A DNA stretch of 64,000 nt from the NCBI GenBank assembly GCA_905207235.1, contig CAJLKN010000011.1:9536-73535 (forward strand), written 5' to 3'. Below are positions 52,964 to 61,108 of this stretch, piece after piece (the stretch's first letter is position 1; each line of letters opens with the position of its first letter). Position numbers and translations under genes: made by a program. Under the pieces are notes generated by a model. The model had not been told where the DNA came from. It worked only from the letters and a program-made list of their open reading frames with translations, and ran no database searches. This DNA comes from an uncultured Eubacteriales bacterium (GTDB lineage: Bacteria; Bacillota; Clostridia; Christensenellales; Borkfalkiaceae).

Positions 52964-54079
52964 TTGAAAACTCTTACAGCCAAGGAAGAAAGGAAGGCAC
53001 AAGCAAATAGCAACGGCGGCGGTCGTTATATCGAATTTACAAGAAAGGAGATTAACGCAATGCCGGAAAGCATTAAAAGATTATTTACGATAAACGACAA
53101 GCTGGTTACATACCGAATTACTCAGGACGGATACTATCAGGCGAGATACCGCAGCGACGGCTACCACATAGAGGTTGCCGCCAAGGACTTTGAGACAATG
53201 AAACGAAGATTTTTAGCAAAGTTTGCCGAGGCGGTTAGTGAAAGGGAAAACAACAAGTACCCCCTCTTCTCTGATTTTGTTCAGGACTGGTTGAAGGTCA
53301 AAAAGCAGACAATCAAGGATACTACCTATTCAAGCTATGAGATGATGTCCATAAAGCACCTGCTGCCGAGGTTCGGCAAAATGCGCGTAAACGAAATTAC
53401 GCGCCAACACATTCAGAACTTCCTGTTCGAGAAGACTGAAAAAGGCAACAACAGAACGGCTCAGAAGCTCAAACAGATGCTCTCTGCAATCTTTGACGTC
53501 ATACACGACGACTACAACATCAAGTCGCCGATGAACAAAGTCGTGCTTGCCCACTACGAAGTCAAGAAAGGCAAGGCGCTTACCTTAGCCGAGGAAAAGC
53601 AGCTCATCGATTTCTGCTCGACCAACAGCGACAAGTATTCCGTCTCCGCCATGCTCGTATTGCTCTATACGGGTATGCGAGTAGGCGAATTGACTACCCT
53701 TGAATACGACGGCACATACATAACCTGCCGCTCCGAAAAGACGAGAAAAGGTCACGCCGAGGTCATAAGAAAAATTCCCGTATCGCCCATGCTGAAAAGG
53801 GTGCTGCACCTTATCGACTTCGACAAGGCGAGAGCCGTTCAACGCTATGGACTTAGGTCGGCTATGAAAAATCTTTTCCCCGAAAGACACATTCACGAAC
53901 TGAGGTATACCTTTATAACAAGGGCAAAAGAATGTGGCATCTCCGGCGAAGTCGTGATGAAATGGGTCGGTCATGAGTACGATTCGGATGTTAAAACCAG
54001 TCGCGTTGACAGAGGCTATACAGATTATTCACAAGAGTTTATGTTGAAAGAAATTAACAAATTCGACTATAAACTGTAA
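52964..54079 (+). CDS. Tyrosine recombinase (site-specific integrase)
   Basis: A 371-residue integrase from a TTG directly after the previous stop, with GGAG overlapping it; an internal ATG at 53060 has a stronger site (AAAGGAG), so the first 32 residues may be optional. An N-terminal arm-binding region (FTRKEINAMPESIKRLF), a SAM-like core-binding domain (LFSDFVQDWLKVKKQTIKDTTYSSYE) and a catalytic domain are present. Catalytic residues: Arg in TGMRVGELT, His-x-x-Arg in HELRYTF, His in WVGHEYD and the Tyr near GYTDYSQEF. It ends 113 bases before tRNA-Leu, its likely target. Confidence 0.93.
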   Translation: MKTLTAKEERKAQANSNGGGRYIEFTRKEINAMPESIKRLFTINDKLVTYRITQDGYYQARYRSDGYHIEVAAKDFETMKRRFLAKFAEAVSERENNKYPLFSDFVQDWLKVKKQTIKDTTYSSYEMMSIKHLLPRFGKMRVNEITRQHIQNFLFEKTEKGNNRTAQKLKQMLSAIFDVIHDDYNIKSPMNKVVLAHYEVKKGKALTLAEEKQLIDFCSTNSDKYSVSAMLVLLYTGMRVGELTTLEYDGTYITCRSEKTRKGHAEVIRKIPVSPMLKRVLHLIDFDKARAVQRYGLRSAMKNLFPERHIHELRYTFITRAKECGISGEVVMKWVGHEYDSDVKTSRVDRGYTDYSQEFMLKEINKFDYKL

Positions 54080-54125
54080 TTTGGACACAAAACAGCCAAT
54101 TTTTAGCTAAACAAAACAAATTTTC

Positions 54126-54144
54126 ACTTCCCAAAACTTCCCAA
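54126..54144. repeat. Two tandem ACTTCCCAA repeats, candidate integrase arm sites
   Basis: ACTTCCCAA at 54126-54134 and 54136-54144, followed by TGATAACAAA. The same 9-mer and the complementary TTTGTTATCA occur at the left island end (27789-27883). Confidence 0.5.
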
Positions 54145-54156
54145 TGATAACAAAAA

Positions 54157-54184
54157 CGGGAGAAAATTTGTGAATTTTCTCCCG
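54157..54184 (-). terminator. Terminator of tRNA-Leu
   Basis: A 12-bp stem CGGGAGAAAATT/AATTTTCTCCCG followed on the minus strand by TTTTTG, nine bases after the tRNA CCA end. Confidence 0.7.
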
Positions 54185-54192
54185 AAATTTGT

Positions 54193-54276
54193 TGGTGCTG
54201 ACAACAGGACTTGAACCTGCACGAGATAATCACAGGATTCTAAGTCCTGCGCGTCTGCCAATTCCGCCATGTCAGC
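54193..54276 (-). tRNA. tRNA-Leu (anticodon UAG) with encoded CCA
   Basis: On the minus strand the acceptor stem is GCTGACA/TGTCAGC, the anticodon stem-loop CAGGA-CTTAGAA-TCCTG (anticodon UAG), a 12-base variable arm typical of a class II tRNA, and a T-arm GCAGG-TTCAAGT-CCTGT. The discriminator A and CCA are encoded (54193-54196). It is the presumed target of the adjacent integrase. Confidence 0.93.
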
Positions 54277-54483
54277 GTGGTTTTTGTGAAGTTTTCAGTT
54301 TTTATGTTAAAAATTATGTTAATTTGTGACGCAATAGGATTCTAAGTCCTGCGCGTCTGCCAATTCCGCCATGTCAGCGTGGTTTTTGTGAAGTTTTCAG
54401 TTTTTATGTTAAAAATTATGTTAATTTGTGACGCAATAGGATTCTAAGTCCTGCGCGTCTGCCAATTCCGCCATGTCAGCGTG
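54234..54483. repeat. 102-bp tandem repeat of the tRNA-Leu 5' half plus upstream flank
   Basis: The 46-base block from the tRNA anticodon stem to just beyond its 5' end occurs at 54234-54279 (in the intact tRNA), 54336-54381 and 54438-54483. The 56-base intervals are identical. In the second and third copies the tRNA sequence breaks off after the anticodon stem and is replaced by the interval sequence ending GTGACGCAAT. These look like recombination junctions. Confidence 0.9.
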
Positions 54484-54805
54484 ATTTTTGAAGTTTTTAG
54501 TTTTAAAACAATTTGTAAGACAAAAAATTCAAACGCACGCGCGAATGCCAATCACAACATATCCGCATTGATTTACAAGTGTTTTTCATTCGCAAATTTA
54601 AACGCTCGGCAAACACACATAAAAATTATTAATATGTAGCGTTCGGGCAAGCTGAACAGCAGAAAATGTTAAAGGTATTCTAAATCATGGCGAACAAAAT
54701 GTCAAACATTTTGCCTCCTCCCTCCTTCGCAAACGTCTGCCAATGCGCGTAGAAAAAATTAAGGCATTCGAACAAATAACAATACAGCTGTCGAAAACAA
54801 TTTAA
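54484..54805. other. AT-rich region upstream of tRNA-Leu; no gene seen
   Basis: The first ~30 bases are a diverged version of the tandem-repeat flank and probably the ancestral tRNA upstream sequence. Short inverted repeats occur but no gene was recognised. Confidence 0.4.
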
Positions 54806-54834
54806 TGTGGCGGGCGACTTTGTCGCCCGCCACA
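54806..54834 (-). terminator. Terminator of the VanZ-family gene
   Basis: A perfect 13-bp stem (54806-54818 with 54822-54834), loop TTT, 26 bases after the stop codon on the minus strand. Confidence 0.7.
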
Positions 54835-54860
54835 ATCCACTTTATTTTAAATATTTTATC

Positions 54861-55376
54861 TTATTCCGTCGCACTCTTTTCACCTTCGCTCGGTAGAGTA
54901 AACCACGTTACGGCGAACCCAATGGCGACGGCAAAAACAAAGCCGCATGCGTCTATCAGCACGTCGCGGAAGCTAGCCGTTCTGCCCGATACGAAAGACT
55001 GATGAAATTCATCCGACACGGCGTACAGCAAGCTAACTAACAGCGCGCACATCGCCGCGGACATGACGCTGCGCCTGCTCTTGGGCTTTCTGATTGCGAA
55101 AGCCGAATTGAAGACGAGAAAGGTTATAAGCCCCAGCACGGCAAATAGAAATATATGCGCAAGGCTGCGCACGGTGAGCTCCCAGAAAATGACCACGGAG
55201 GACGGCGACTGACCGTCGGGCACGGTTATGCCGAGAATTGAGAGCAATATTTTGCCGACGCGGTTGCTCGCCTGGGACGAGGAAGAACCCGTCTGGTGAG
55301 AAAAAAGAAAAATCACCGTCATCACGCAGAGCGCGAGCACGCCGAACACACAAGTTTTTATTATATTCTTTTTCAT
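54861..55376 (-). CDS. VanZ-family membrane protein
   Basis: A 171-residue membrane protein started at ATG 55376 (AAAGGTG upstream), eleven codons inside the longest frame. Family landmarks: FLFSHQTGSSS in the first loop, the His in RSLAHIFLFAVLGLI, and YAVSDEFHQSFVSGRTASFRDVLIDACG. Four to five hydrophobic helices. VanZ-like proteins are widespread in Firmicutes and only some affect teicoplanin response; the function here is unknown. It stands alone between the island end and the glycan operon. Confidence 0.85.
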   Translation of the reverse strand: MKKNIIKTCVFGVLALCVMTVIFLFSHQTGSSSSQASNRVGKILLSILGITVPDGQSPSSVVIFWELTVRSLAHIFLFAVLGLITFLVFNSAFAIRKPKSRRSVMSAAMCALLVSLLYAVSDEFHQSFVSGRTASFRDVLIDACGFVFAVAIGFAVTWFTLPSEGEKSATE

Positions 55377-55468
55377 GCATTCACCTTTGCGCATGTGTGC
55401 GCCCGACACATATTATTTATCATTGCGCCGCCATATATTCTATGTATTTTCATCTTTAAATGATAATT

Positions 55469-55488
55469 CCGCCCGCTTATGCGGACGG
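55469..55488. terminator. Hairpin at the end of the glycan operon
   Basis: CCG-c-CCGC, loop TTAT, GCGG-a-CGG, next to T7 on the plus strand; it lies just beyond the last stop of the minus-strand operon. Confidence 0.45.
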
Positions 55489-55494
55489 ATTTTT

Positions 55495-56412
55495 TTACTT
55501 ATGCGAACGATTATATTCCAATGTGCGCCTTATCCCCTCGTCGAACTGCACTAGGGGCGCAAAGCCCGTATCTGCGACTAGCGAAGAAATGTCGGCCTCG
55601 AGGTGCATGACCTGGTCGGGATAATAATCTATCGCGCCGAAACTGATATCCCCCCTGCCTATCGCATTTTTTACGTCGAGCATGTAATCTTTAAGCCTGC
55701 GCGCCTTGCCGCTTCCGAGGCAATATACAGCACCGTCTTTACCGTTTTGCGCGGCGCACAAAAGAGCGCGCGCGGCGTCGTCAGAGTACATATAGTCCCA
55801 TATCTGGTCGCCCGCAGTAACCTTTGCCGTGCCGCCCGCCGAGAGCGTGGAAATCAGCGTGGATATGAGCGTATATTGCCCGTCGCACGGTCCGTAAACG
55901 GACAATATCCTGCACCATTCGTGCCTTATGCCCTTGCGCGAGCATTCAGCGCGCGAGAGCGCGCCCGAAGCATATTTTGCAATGCCATAGCCGCTTTTGG
56001 GGAAGCAGGGCGTATCGGGACGAAGCACTCCGCCCTTTGAACCGTACTCCGCCTGCGACCCCGCGCCGACAAAAACTTTACAGCCCGCCGACGAGGCGAG
56101 AGAAACGGCGTCGAGCGTATATAAAATATTGAGCGACTGTCTTTTAATGTCGCTGCGGGCATCCCCGTATGTGCCGTCCCAGCCGAGATGAAAAAAGGCG
56201 TCGGCGCGCAGAGCGCCTTCAAGAGAGGGCAGTGCAGAGATGTCGCATTCAATTATTTTTACAAGCCCGCTTTCGGGCAGATTTTCAAGGCGGGAGCAAT
56301 CGGGGCGGACTATTGCGTTAACTTCAATTCCCTTCTCCGCGCAGACGCGCGCAAGCGCGCTGCCTATCGCGCCCGTGGCGCCCGTTATTATTACGCTTTT
56401 TATGTCATTCAT
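55495..56412 (-). CDS. NAD-dependent epimerase/reductase, YerF-like by context
   Basis: A 305-residue extended short-chain dehydrogenase. The cofactor motif is ITGATGAIGSA (residues 9-19), the catalytic Tyr/Lys is in SGYGIAKYASGAL, and VYGPCDGQYTLI and DYMYSDDAARAL are typical of nucleotide-sugar epimerases. Its start overlaps the upstream ThDP enzyme by 8 bases, and it is the last gene of the operon. In the yersiniose pathway the step after ThDP-dependent acetyl transfer is reduction of the side-chain ketone by an enzyme of this family, so a YerF-like role is inferred. Other 4-keto-sugar reductase or epimerase roles remain possible. Confidence 0.65.
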   Translation of the reverse strand: MNDIKSVIITGATGAIGSALARVCAEKGIEVNAIVRPDCSRLENLPESGLVKIIECDISALPSLEGALRADAFFHLGWDGTYGDARSDIKRQSLNILYTLDAVSLASSAGCKVFVGAGSQAEYGSKGGVLRPDTPCFPKSGYGIAKYASGALSRAECSRKGIRHEWCRILSVYGPCDGQYTLISTLISTLSAGGTAKVTAGDQIWDYMYSDDAARALLCAAQNGKDGAVYCLGSGKARRLKDYMLDVKNAIGRGDISFGAIDYYPDQVMHLEADISSLVADTGFAPLVQFDEGIRRTLEYNRSHK

Positions 56413-58246
56413 CCTCTTTCACCGGCTCAATGAACATATTTGAAAGAAACTCCTCGCGCGGCAGGAAGGGCGCGAGATCCTCCAACGGGGGAGAAACTAT
56501 TCTTCCGTCCGCAAGCCTTTTTGCACTGCTCTTTGGCTCCCACACCTGCGCCGTATCCGTGAATATTTCGCACATGATACAGCCCTCTGCTTCCAGAGCC
56601 CGGTCAACCGCCTTTTTCATCTGTTCGTTGTCGTGCGCCGAGAGATAGGGTATGCCGAAGGCATAAGCTATTTTTGAAAAATCGGGGAAAGACAGATCGC
56701 CCGACTGCTCGCCTATTCCCACCTTGCTGTGCTGAGGGAATATGTTGTTCTGTGTGAGCCTTATGCTGTGATAGCCGCTGTTGTTGATGAGGAAAATTTT
56801 TATGGGCAGTTTGTTTGTTACTATCGTCTGCAATTCCTGCATGTTCATCATTACAGAGCCGTCGCCTTCGAGGCAGATTGTATCGCGCTTTCCGCCCGAC
56901 ACGCAGAGCCCTATCGACGCTGGCAGTCCGTAGCCCATGCTGGCAACGCCGCTGTTTATTATAAAGCGCGTTCCCTTTTTTATAACGTAGCACTGATGTC
57001 CGACGACGCAGCACGCGCCGTTCGATACGGCGGTGAGACTGTTTTCGGGCAAGCGAGAACTCAAATAATCGACAAAGGCATACACGTTTGCGTAGCCTTC
57101 CGTGCCCTTGCGGTGCCTTTCGAGCACGACGGGGTATTTGCTCTTCCAGTTTGCGCAGGCGTCGAGCCAGATTTTATCCGAAAAAAGCGGCTTATCTTCC
57201 AACAGATCGTCGAGCGCGGAAAGAAAATCTTTTGCGTCCGCCCATACGGGGTAATCTACGTGAATGGTGTGCTTTTTCATTTCGGCGCGGTCGGCATCGA
57301 CCATTATAACCTTTGCTTCCCTCGCCCACGCGGTGAAGTTGTAACCCGTCTGGCGAATGGATATGCGCGTGCCTATCGCAAGCACGAGGTCGCTGTTCTG
57401 TACGGCGAAATTGCCCGCTCTGTCGCCCATATTGCCGCCCCTGCCGACATATAAGGGGTCGTCCGTAGCTATTAAATCTATACTGTTCCAGTAGGTAACG
57501 ACGGGCACGCCCAATTTTTTTGCAACCTTTAAAAAGAGCTCGGCAGCGCCCGAAAGCCTTATGCCTCCGCCCGCATATATGACGGGGCGACGGGCATATT
57601 TAATGAGAGAAATAATGTCCTCCGCCGTCTCGCAGCTTACGCGGGGCGGAAGGTTAATATCGTCTTCCGAAGGATCGTACGGCGCGAGGTCGTCCGTCTC
57701 TATAACCGTGCCCTGAAAGTTTACGGGTATATCTATCCACACGGGACCGGGGCGACCGCTTGTAGCGAGATGCCAAGCCCTTTCAAGGTGATAGCGTATG
57801 GTTGAGGGGTCCTCTATCATGACGGCGTACTTCGTCATGGGCGCGACGCTCCTTACTATGTCGTACTCCTGGTCGCCCACGGCGCGCAGAGGCAGCCCTT
57901 GCGTAAAGCGCGAGGCGTAGCGCGCGGTCGTGTCGTATCTTACCTGACCGGAAATTATAAACATGGGAATGCTGTCCAGCCAGCCGCCGAGCACGCCCGT
58001 TATGGCGTTTGTCCCGCCGGGACCTGAGGTTACGCATACGGCGGCAATTTTATTGTTAAGCCGCGCATATGCCTCCGCCGCCATGGCGCAAGCCTGCTCG
58101 TGGTGGTTGTATATGACTTTAAGCCCGTCGTTGTGCCCAAGAGCGTCGTTGAGGTGCATGGCTCCCCCGCCGACGACGCTGAAACAATGTTTTACGCCCT
58201 TTTTTACGAGGAAATCTGCAACGTAGTCAGCCAGCCTTATTTTCAT
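56405..58246 (-). CDS. Thiamine-diphosphate enzyme, acetolactate-synthase fold, YerE-like by context
   Basis: A 613-residue ThDP enzyme. The catalytic glutamate is in YNHHEQACAMAAEAYAR (near 51), the central domain is present, and the cofactor motif is EGDGSVMMNMQELQTI with LINNSGY. Although related to acetolactate synthase, it sits inside a CDP-3,6-dideoxyhexose operon and overlaps rfbH by 4 bases. YerE of Yersinia, a ThDP enzyme, adds a two-carbon unit from pyruvate to CDP-3,6-dideoxy-4-keto-glucose; this gene is placed for that job. The alternative is an unrelated decarboxylase or synthase. No regulatory-subunit gene is nearby. Confidence 0.75.
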   Translation of the reverse strand: MKIRLADYVADFLVKKGVKHCFSVVGGGAMHLNDALGHNDGLKVIYNHHEQACAMAAEAYARLNNKIAAVCVTSGPGGTNAITGVLGGWLDSIPMFIISGQVRYDTTARYASRFTQGLPLRAVGDQEYDIVRSVAPMTKYAVMIEDPSTIRYHLERAWHLATSGRPGPVWIDIPVNFQGTVIETDDLAPYDPSEDDINLPPRVSCETAEDIISLIKYARRPVIYAGGGIRLSGAAELFLKVAKKLGVPVVTYWNSIDLIATDDPLYVGRGGNMGDRAGNFAVQNSDLVLAIGTRISIRQTGYNFTAWAREAKVIMVDADRAEMKKHTIHVDYPVWADAKDFLSALDDLLEDKPLFSDKIWLDACANWKSKYPVVLERHRKGTEGYANVYAFVDYLSSRLPENSLTAVSNGACCVVGHQCYVIKKGTRFIINSGVASMGYGLPASIGLCVSGGKRDTICLEGDGSVMMNMQELQTIVTNKLPIKIFLINNSGYHSIRLTQNNIFPQHSKVGIGEQSGDLSFPDFSKIAYAFGIPYLSAHDNEQMKKAVDRALEAEGCIMCEIFTDTAQVWEPKSSAKRLADGRIVSPPLEDLAPFLPREEFLSNMFIEPVKEDE

Positions 58247-59592
58247 TTATTACCTTCCAGCGCGCAGAGAATTACCTTTGACATATAATCCGTCATTTCG
58301 TCCGTCATTCCGGGATATACGCCCACCCAGAACGTGTTATTCATTATAAAATCCGTAACTTCGAGCGAGCCCGCCACCCTGTACGCATCCGTGCCGCGGA
58401 TGTCGTCGAAGCAGGGGTGCTTTACGAGGTTGCCGCTGAAAAGAAGGCGCGTCTGAATGTTTTTGCCCTCGATATATGCCGTAACTTCGTTGCGGGAAAG
58501 CCCGCTTTCGGGTCTTATAGTTATGAGGAAACCGAACCACGAAGGATTGCTGTCGGGGCAGGCGCAGGGCAGAATTATTTTATCCTGAGCGCACTTTAAA
58601 TTGTTATAAAGTCTGTTCCAGTTGTGCCTTCTGCGCTCTATGAACGAGGGGAACTTTTTAAGCTGTTCGCAGCCGATAGCCGCCTGCATATCGGTAACTT
58701 TGAGGTTGTAGCCGAAATGACTGTAAACATATTTATGGTCGTAGCCCTCGGGGAGCTGTCCGTACTTGCCGTCGAAGCGGTGATGGCAGAAATTATCTCT
58801 GCCCGACGGGCATATGCAGTCCCTGCCCCAGTCCCTGTACGAGAGTATGAGCTTATTCAAGAGGGGATTGTCCGTATAGACGCAGCCGCCCTCGCCCATA
58901 GTCATATGGTGGGGAGGATAAAAACTGCTCGTGCCTATGTCGCCCCACGTGCCCGTATATTTTGTAACTCCGTCTATGGTGTACTGCGAGCCGAGAGCGT
59001 CGCAGTTGTCCTCTATCAGCCACAGATTGTGCTTTTGGCAGAACTGCTTTACGCTCTTTAAATCGAAGGGATTGCCGAGGGTGTGGGCTATCATCACGGC
59101 TTTTGTCTTTTCAGAAAGCGCGCCCTCCAGGCGCGATACGTCTATGTTGTACTGAGGTATCGTTACATCTACGAAGACGGGCACGGCACCGTATTGAATT
59201 ACGGGCGTTACCGTCGTAGGAAAGCCGCAGGCGACGGTTATTACTTCGTCGCCGCGCTTAATTCTTCTTTCGCCCAGCTCGGGCGCGGTGAGGACGGAAA
59301 AGGCAATGAGGTTTGCCGAAGATCCGCTGTTGACCAGCCTTGCAAACTTTACGCCCAGCCACTTTGCGAACTGACTTTCAAACTGCTCTGCAAATCTGCC
59401 CGTCGTCAGCCAGAAATCCAAAGTTGCGTCCGTGAGCGCGCACATCTCCTTTTCGTCATACACCCTCGCGGCGTAATTTATTCTGTCGCCCTCCTTAAAG
59501 GTGCGGTCGCTTTTCTTGTACGTGCGGTAATATTCCGCAACCATCTCTTTTATGCGCTCGCGCGCCTCAGCTTCAGTCAGATTTTCAAACAT
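58243..59592 (-). CDS. rfbH: CDP-4-keto-6-deoxy-D-glucose 3-dehydratase (E1)
   Basis: A 449-residue member of the aminotransferase-fold family that carries out C-3 deoxygenation with PMP and an iron-sulfur centre. The usual PLP lysine is replaced by histidine in SFYPPHHMTMGEGG, the hallmark of E1/RfbH. The iron-sulfur cysteines are visible as CICPSGRDNFC (C-x-C-x7-C) plus the Cys in EDNCDALG upstream. AAGGAGAGG precedes the ATG; it overlaps the Wzx gene by 8 bases. The partner reductase (E3/RfbI) is not in the window. It makes CDP-3,6-dideoxy-4-keto-glucose from the RfbG product. Confidence 0.93.
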   Translation of the reverse strand: MFENLTEAEARERIKEMVAEYYRTYKKSDRTFKEGDRINYAARVYDEKEMCALTDATLDFWLTTGRFAEQFESQFAKWLGVKFARLVNSGSSANLIAFSVLTAPELGERRIKRGDEVITVACGFPTTVTPVIQYGAVPVFVDVTIPQYNIDVSRLEGALSEKTKAVMIAHTLGNPFDLKSVKQFCQKHNLWLIEDNCDALGSQYTIDGVTKYTGTWGDIGTSSFYPPHHMTMGEGGCVYTDNPLLNKLILSYRDWGRDCICPSGRDNFCHHRFDGKYGQLPEGYDHKYVYSHFGYNLKVTDMQAAIGCEQLKKFPSFIERRRHNWNRLYNNLKCAQDKIILPCACPDSNPSWFGFLITIRPESGLSRNEVTAYIEGKNIQTRLLFSGNLVKHPCFDDIRGTDAYRVAGSLEVTDFIMNNTFWVGVYPGMTDEMTDYMSKVILCALEGNK

Positions 59593-61108
59593 TGTCCTCT
59601 CCTTGTTCGTCGGGGCTTTTATCTTCGCCCGCGCGGCGCGCGGATAACTTCTCCGACAGCCGCTTCAAAACTTTAAGCGTAAGCCCGTCGCGCAGTACGA
59701 TGAGCATAACGCCATATACTATCGCGCCGGTAAGCGTTATTGCGGCGAAAGACCATATTTCGTAAGGCATATATTTCTGCATGAAATATACGGGCACGAA
59801 CATGACGGCAGCCGCCAATAAATACTTCCAGCACGAGACAAAAATTTTCAAAACAGAAACGCTGCGCGTAGCCGCCGCGCATATGCACAGTACGGCGGTT
59901 ACCGCCACTTCGGCGACAGCCGTGGTTATAGCCGCGCCAACGGCGCCGAAATAAGGTATGAGCCAGAAATTAAGCCCGAAATTGAGCACCGCCGCGCACG
60001 CCGTGGCGATTGTGGGATATTTTTCCCTGCCCGTGGCAATGAACAGCTGGTCGCCGAGCACGACGCCCAGTCCCGAGACTACAAACCTTACGGACATTAT
60101 CATGAGAAGCAACGGCACTTCGGCATAGCCTTCGCCTAAGAACCACGAACAGAGGTTGGGCGAAAGCACGGCAAATCCGACGATGAGCGGCAGTCCCATA
60201 AGCCAGACGTAGCGCGCGGCGAAGTAAATGTTGTTCTTTACTCCCTCCGCATTGCCCGCGCCGTGCTCGTGCGCGTTGCGGGAGACCATAACCGAAGATA
60301 TCAGCGTTACCAGAAGAAGCGCAACGCTGTTTATCTTGTAAGCCTGCTCGTAGCAACCGTTCTGATAATCGGGATTTTCCGCGAGAAGACCTATCATTGT
60401 CTTGTCCAGAACGGAATATACGGTTACGGCGAGAGTGGGCAGAAAAATTAAAAATGCGGGCTTTAAATGGCGGGCAAGTTTAAGCTCGCGCAGGGGCACG
60501 CAACTCACCCTTTTAAAGACCGACGGCCACATGACGATATTGGAAAAAGCCGCCGAAAGCGAAACGCAAAGACAGTAAAGCCAGGTGTCCGTCGAACGCC
60601 TTACGAAAATGAAAATGCACGCCAGCGTGATTACGCGCAGCACTATGGTGCGCAGAGCTATCGCGCGGAAATCTTCGTCCCCCCTGAAAAGAAACTGCAC
60701 GTCGAGCGGAACGATGACAACCTGCACCGACAGAATGAGAATGAGCGGCGTGTAGCTCTCTCCGAAGCCCGCCGTAAACAGCACGGCATAGAGCACGCCG
60801 AGGGATACAGCCGTGAATATGCCCTTTAAGGCGGTTATTTCCCAGAATGCCGCGCTCTTGCGTTCCTTGTCGTCCTGATATGCCGCTATCTGCCTCTGAC
60901 CGTAAATGTCGAAGCCGAGATTTGCGAACAGTATGAAATAAGTTATTATCGAAAGAGCATAACTGTACTGACCGTTGCCCGTTTCGCGCAGAACGCGCGA
61001 CAGATACGGCGTGGTTATGAGCGGGACGATGAGCGCCAGCACCTGACTTATGAAATTGTATATGAAGTTTGCGCCCAAACCTCGCTTTTTAACCTTGCCG
61101 TCTTTCAT
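59585..61108 (-). CDS. Wzx-type oligosaccharide flippase
   Basis: A 507-residue polytopic membrane protein of the polysaccharide transporter (Wzx/RfbX) family with about twelve to fourteen helices. The N-terminus NFIYNFISQVLALIVPLITTPYLSRVLRETGNGQYSYALSI, broken here only by normal variation, is typical. It would flip the lipid-linked repeat unit across the membrane. ATG 61108 overlaps the rfbG stop by one base (TGATG). Its presence inside the sugar-synthesis operon shows that the sugar is used in an exported glycan. Confidence 0.9.
   Translation of the reverse strand: MKDGKVKKRGLGANFIYNFISQVLALIVPLITTPYLSRVLRETGNGQYSYALSIITYFILFANLGFDIYGQRQIAAYQDDKERKSAAFWEITALKGIFTAVSLGVLYAVLFTAGFGESYTPLILILSVQVVIVPLDVQFLFRGDEDFRAIALRTIVLRVITLACIFIFVRRSTDTWLYCLCVSLSAAFSNIVMWPSVFKRVSCVPLRELKLARHLKPAFLIFLPTLAVTVYSVLDKTMIGLLAENPDYQNGCYEQAYKINSVALLLVTLISSVMVSRNAHEHGAGNAEGVKNNIYFAARYVWLMGLPLIVGFAVLSPNLCSWFLGEGYAEVPLLLMIMSVRFVVSGLGVVLGDQLFIATGREKYPTIATACAAVLNFGLNFWLIPYFGAVGAAITTAVAEVAVTAVLCICAAATRSVSVLKIFVSCWKYLLAAAVMFVPVYFMQKYMPYEIWSFAAITLTGAIVYGVMLIVLRDGLTLKVLKRLSEKLSARRAGEDKSPDEQGEDNV

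Noticed and set aside
54861..55376. Glycopeptide-resistance gene
   Set aside because: It is VanZ-family by motif only; no van operon genes are present, so resistance is not claimed.
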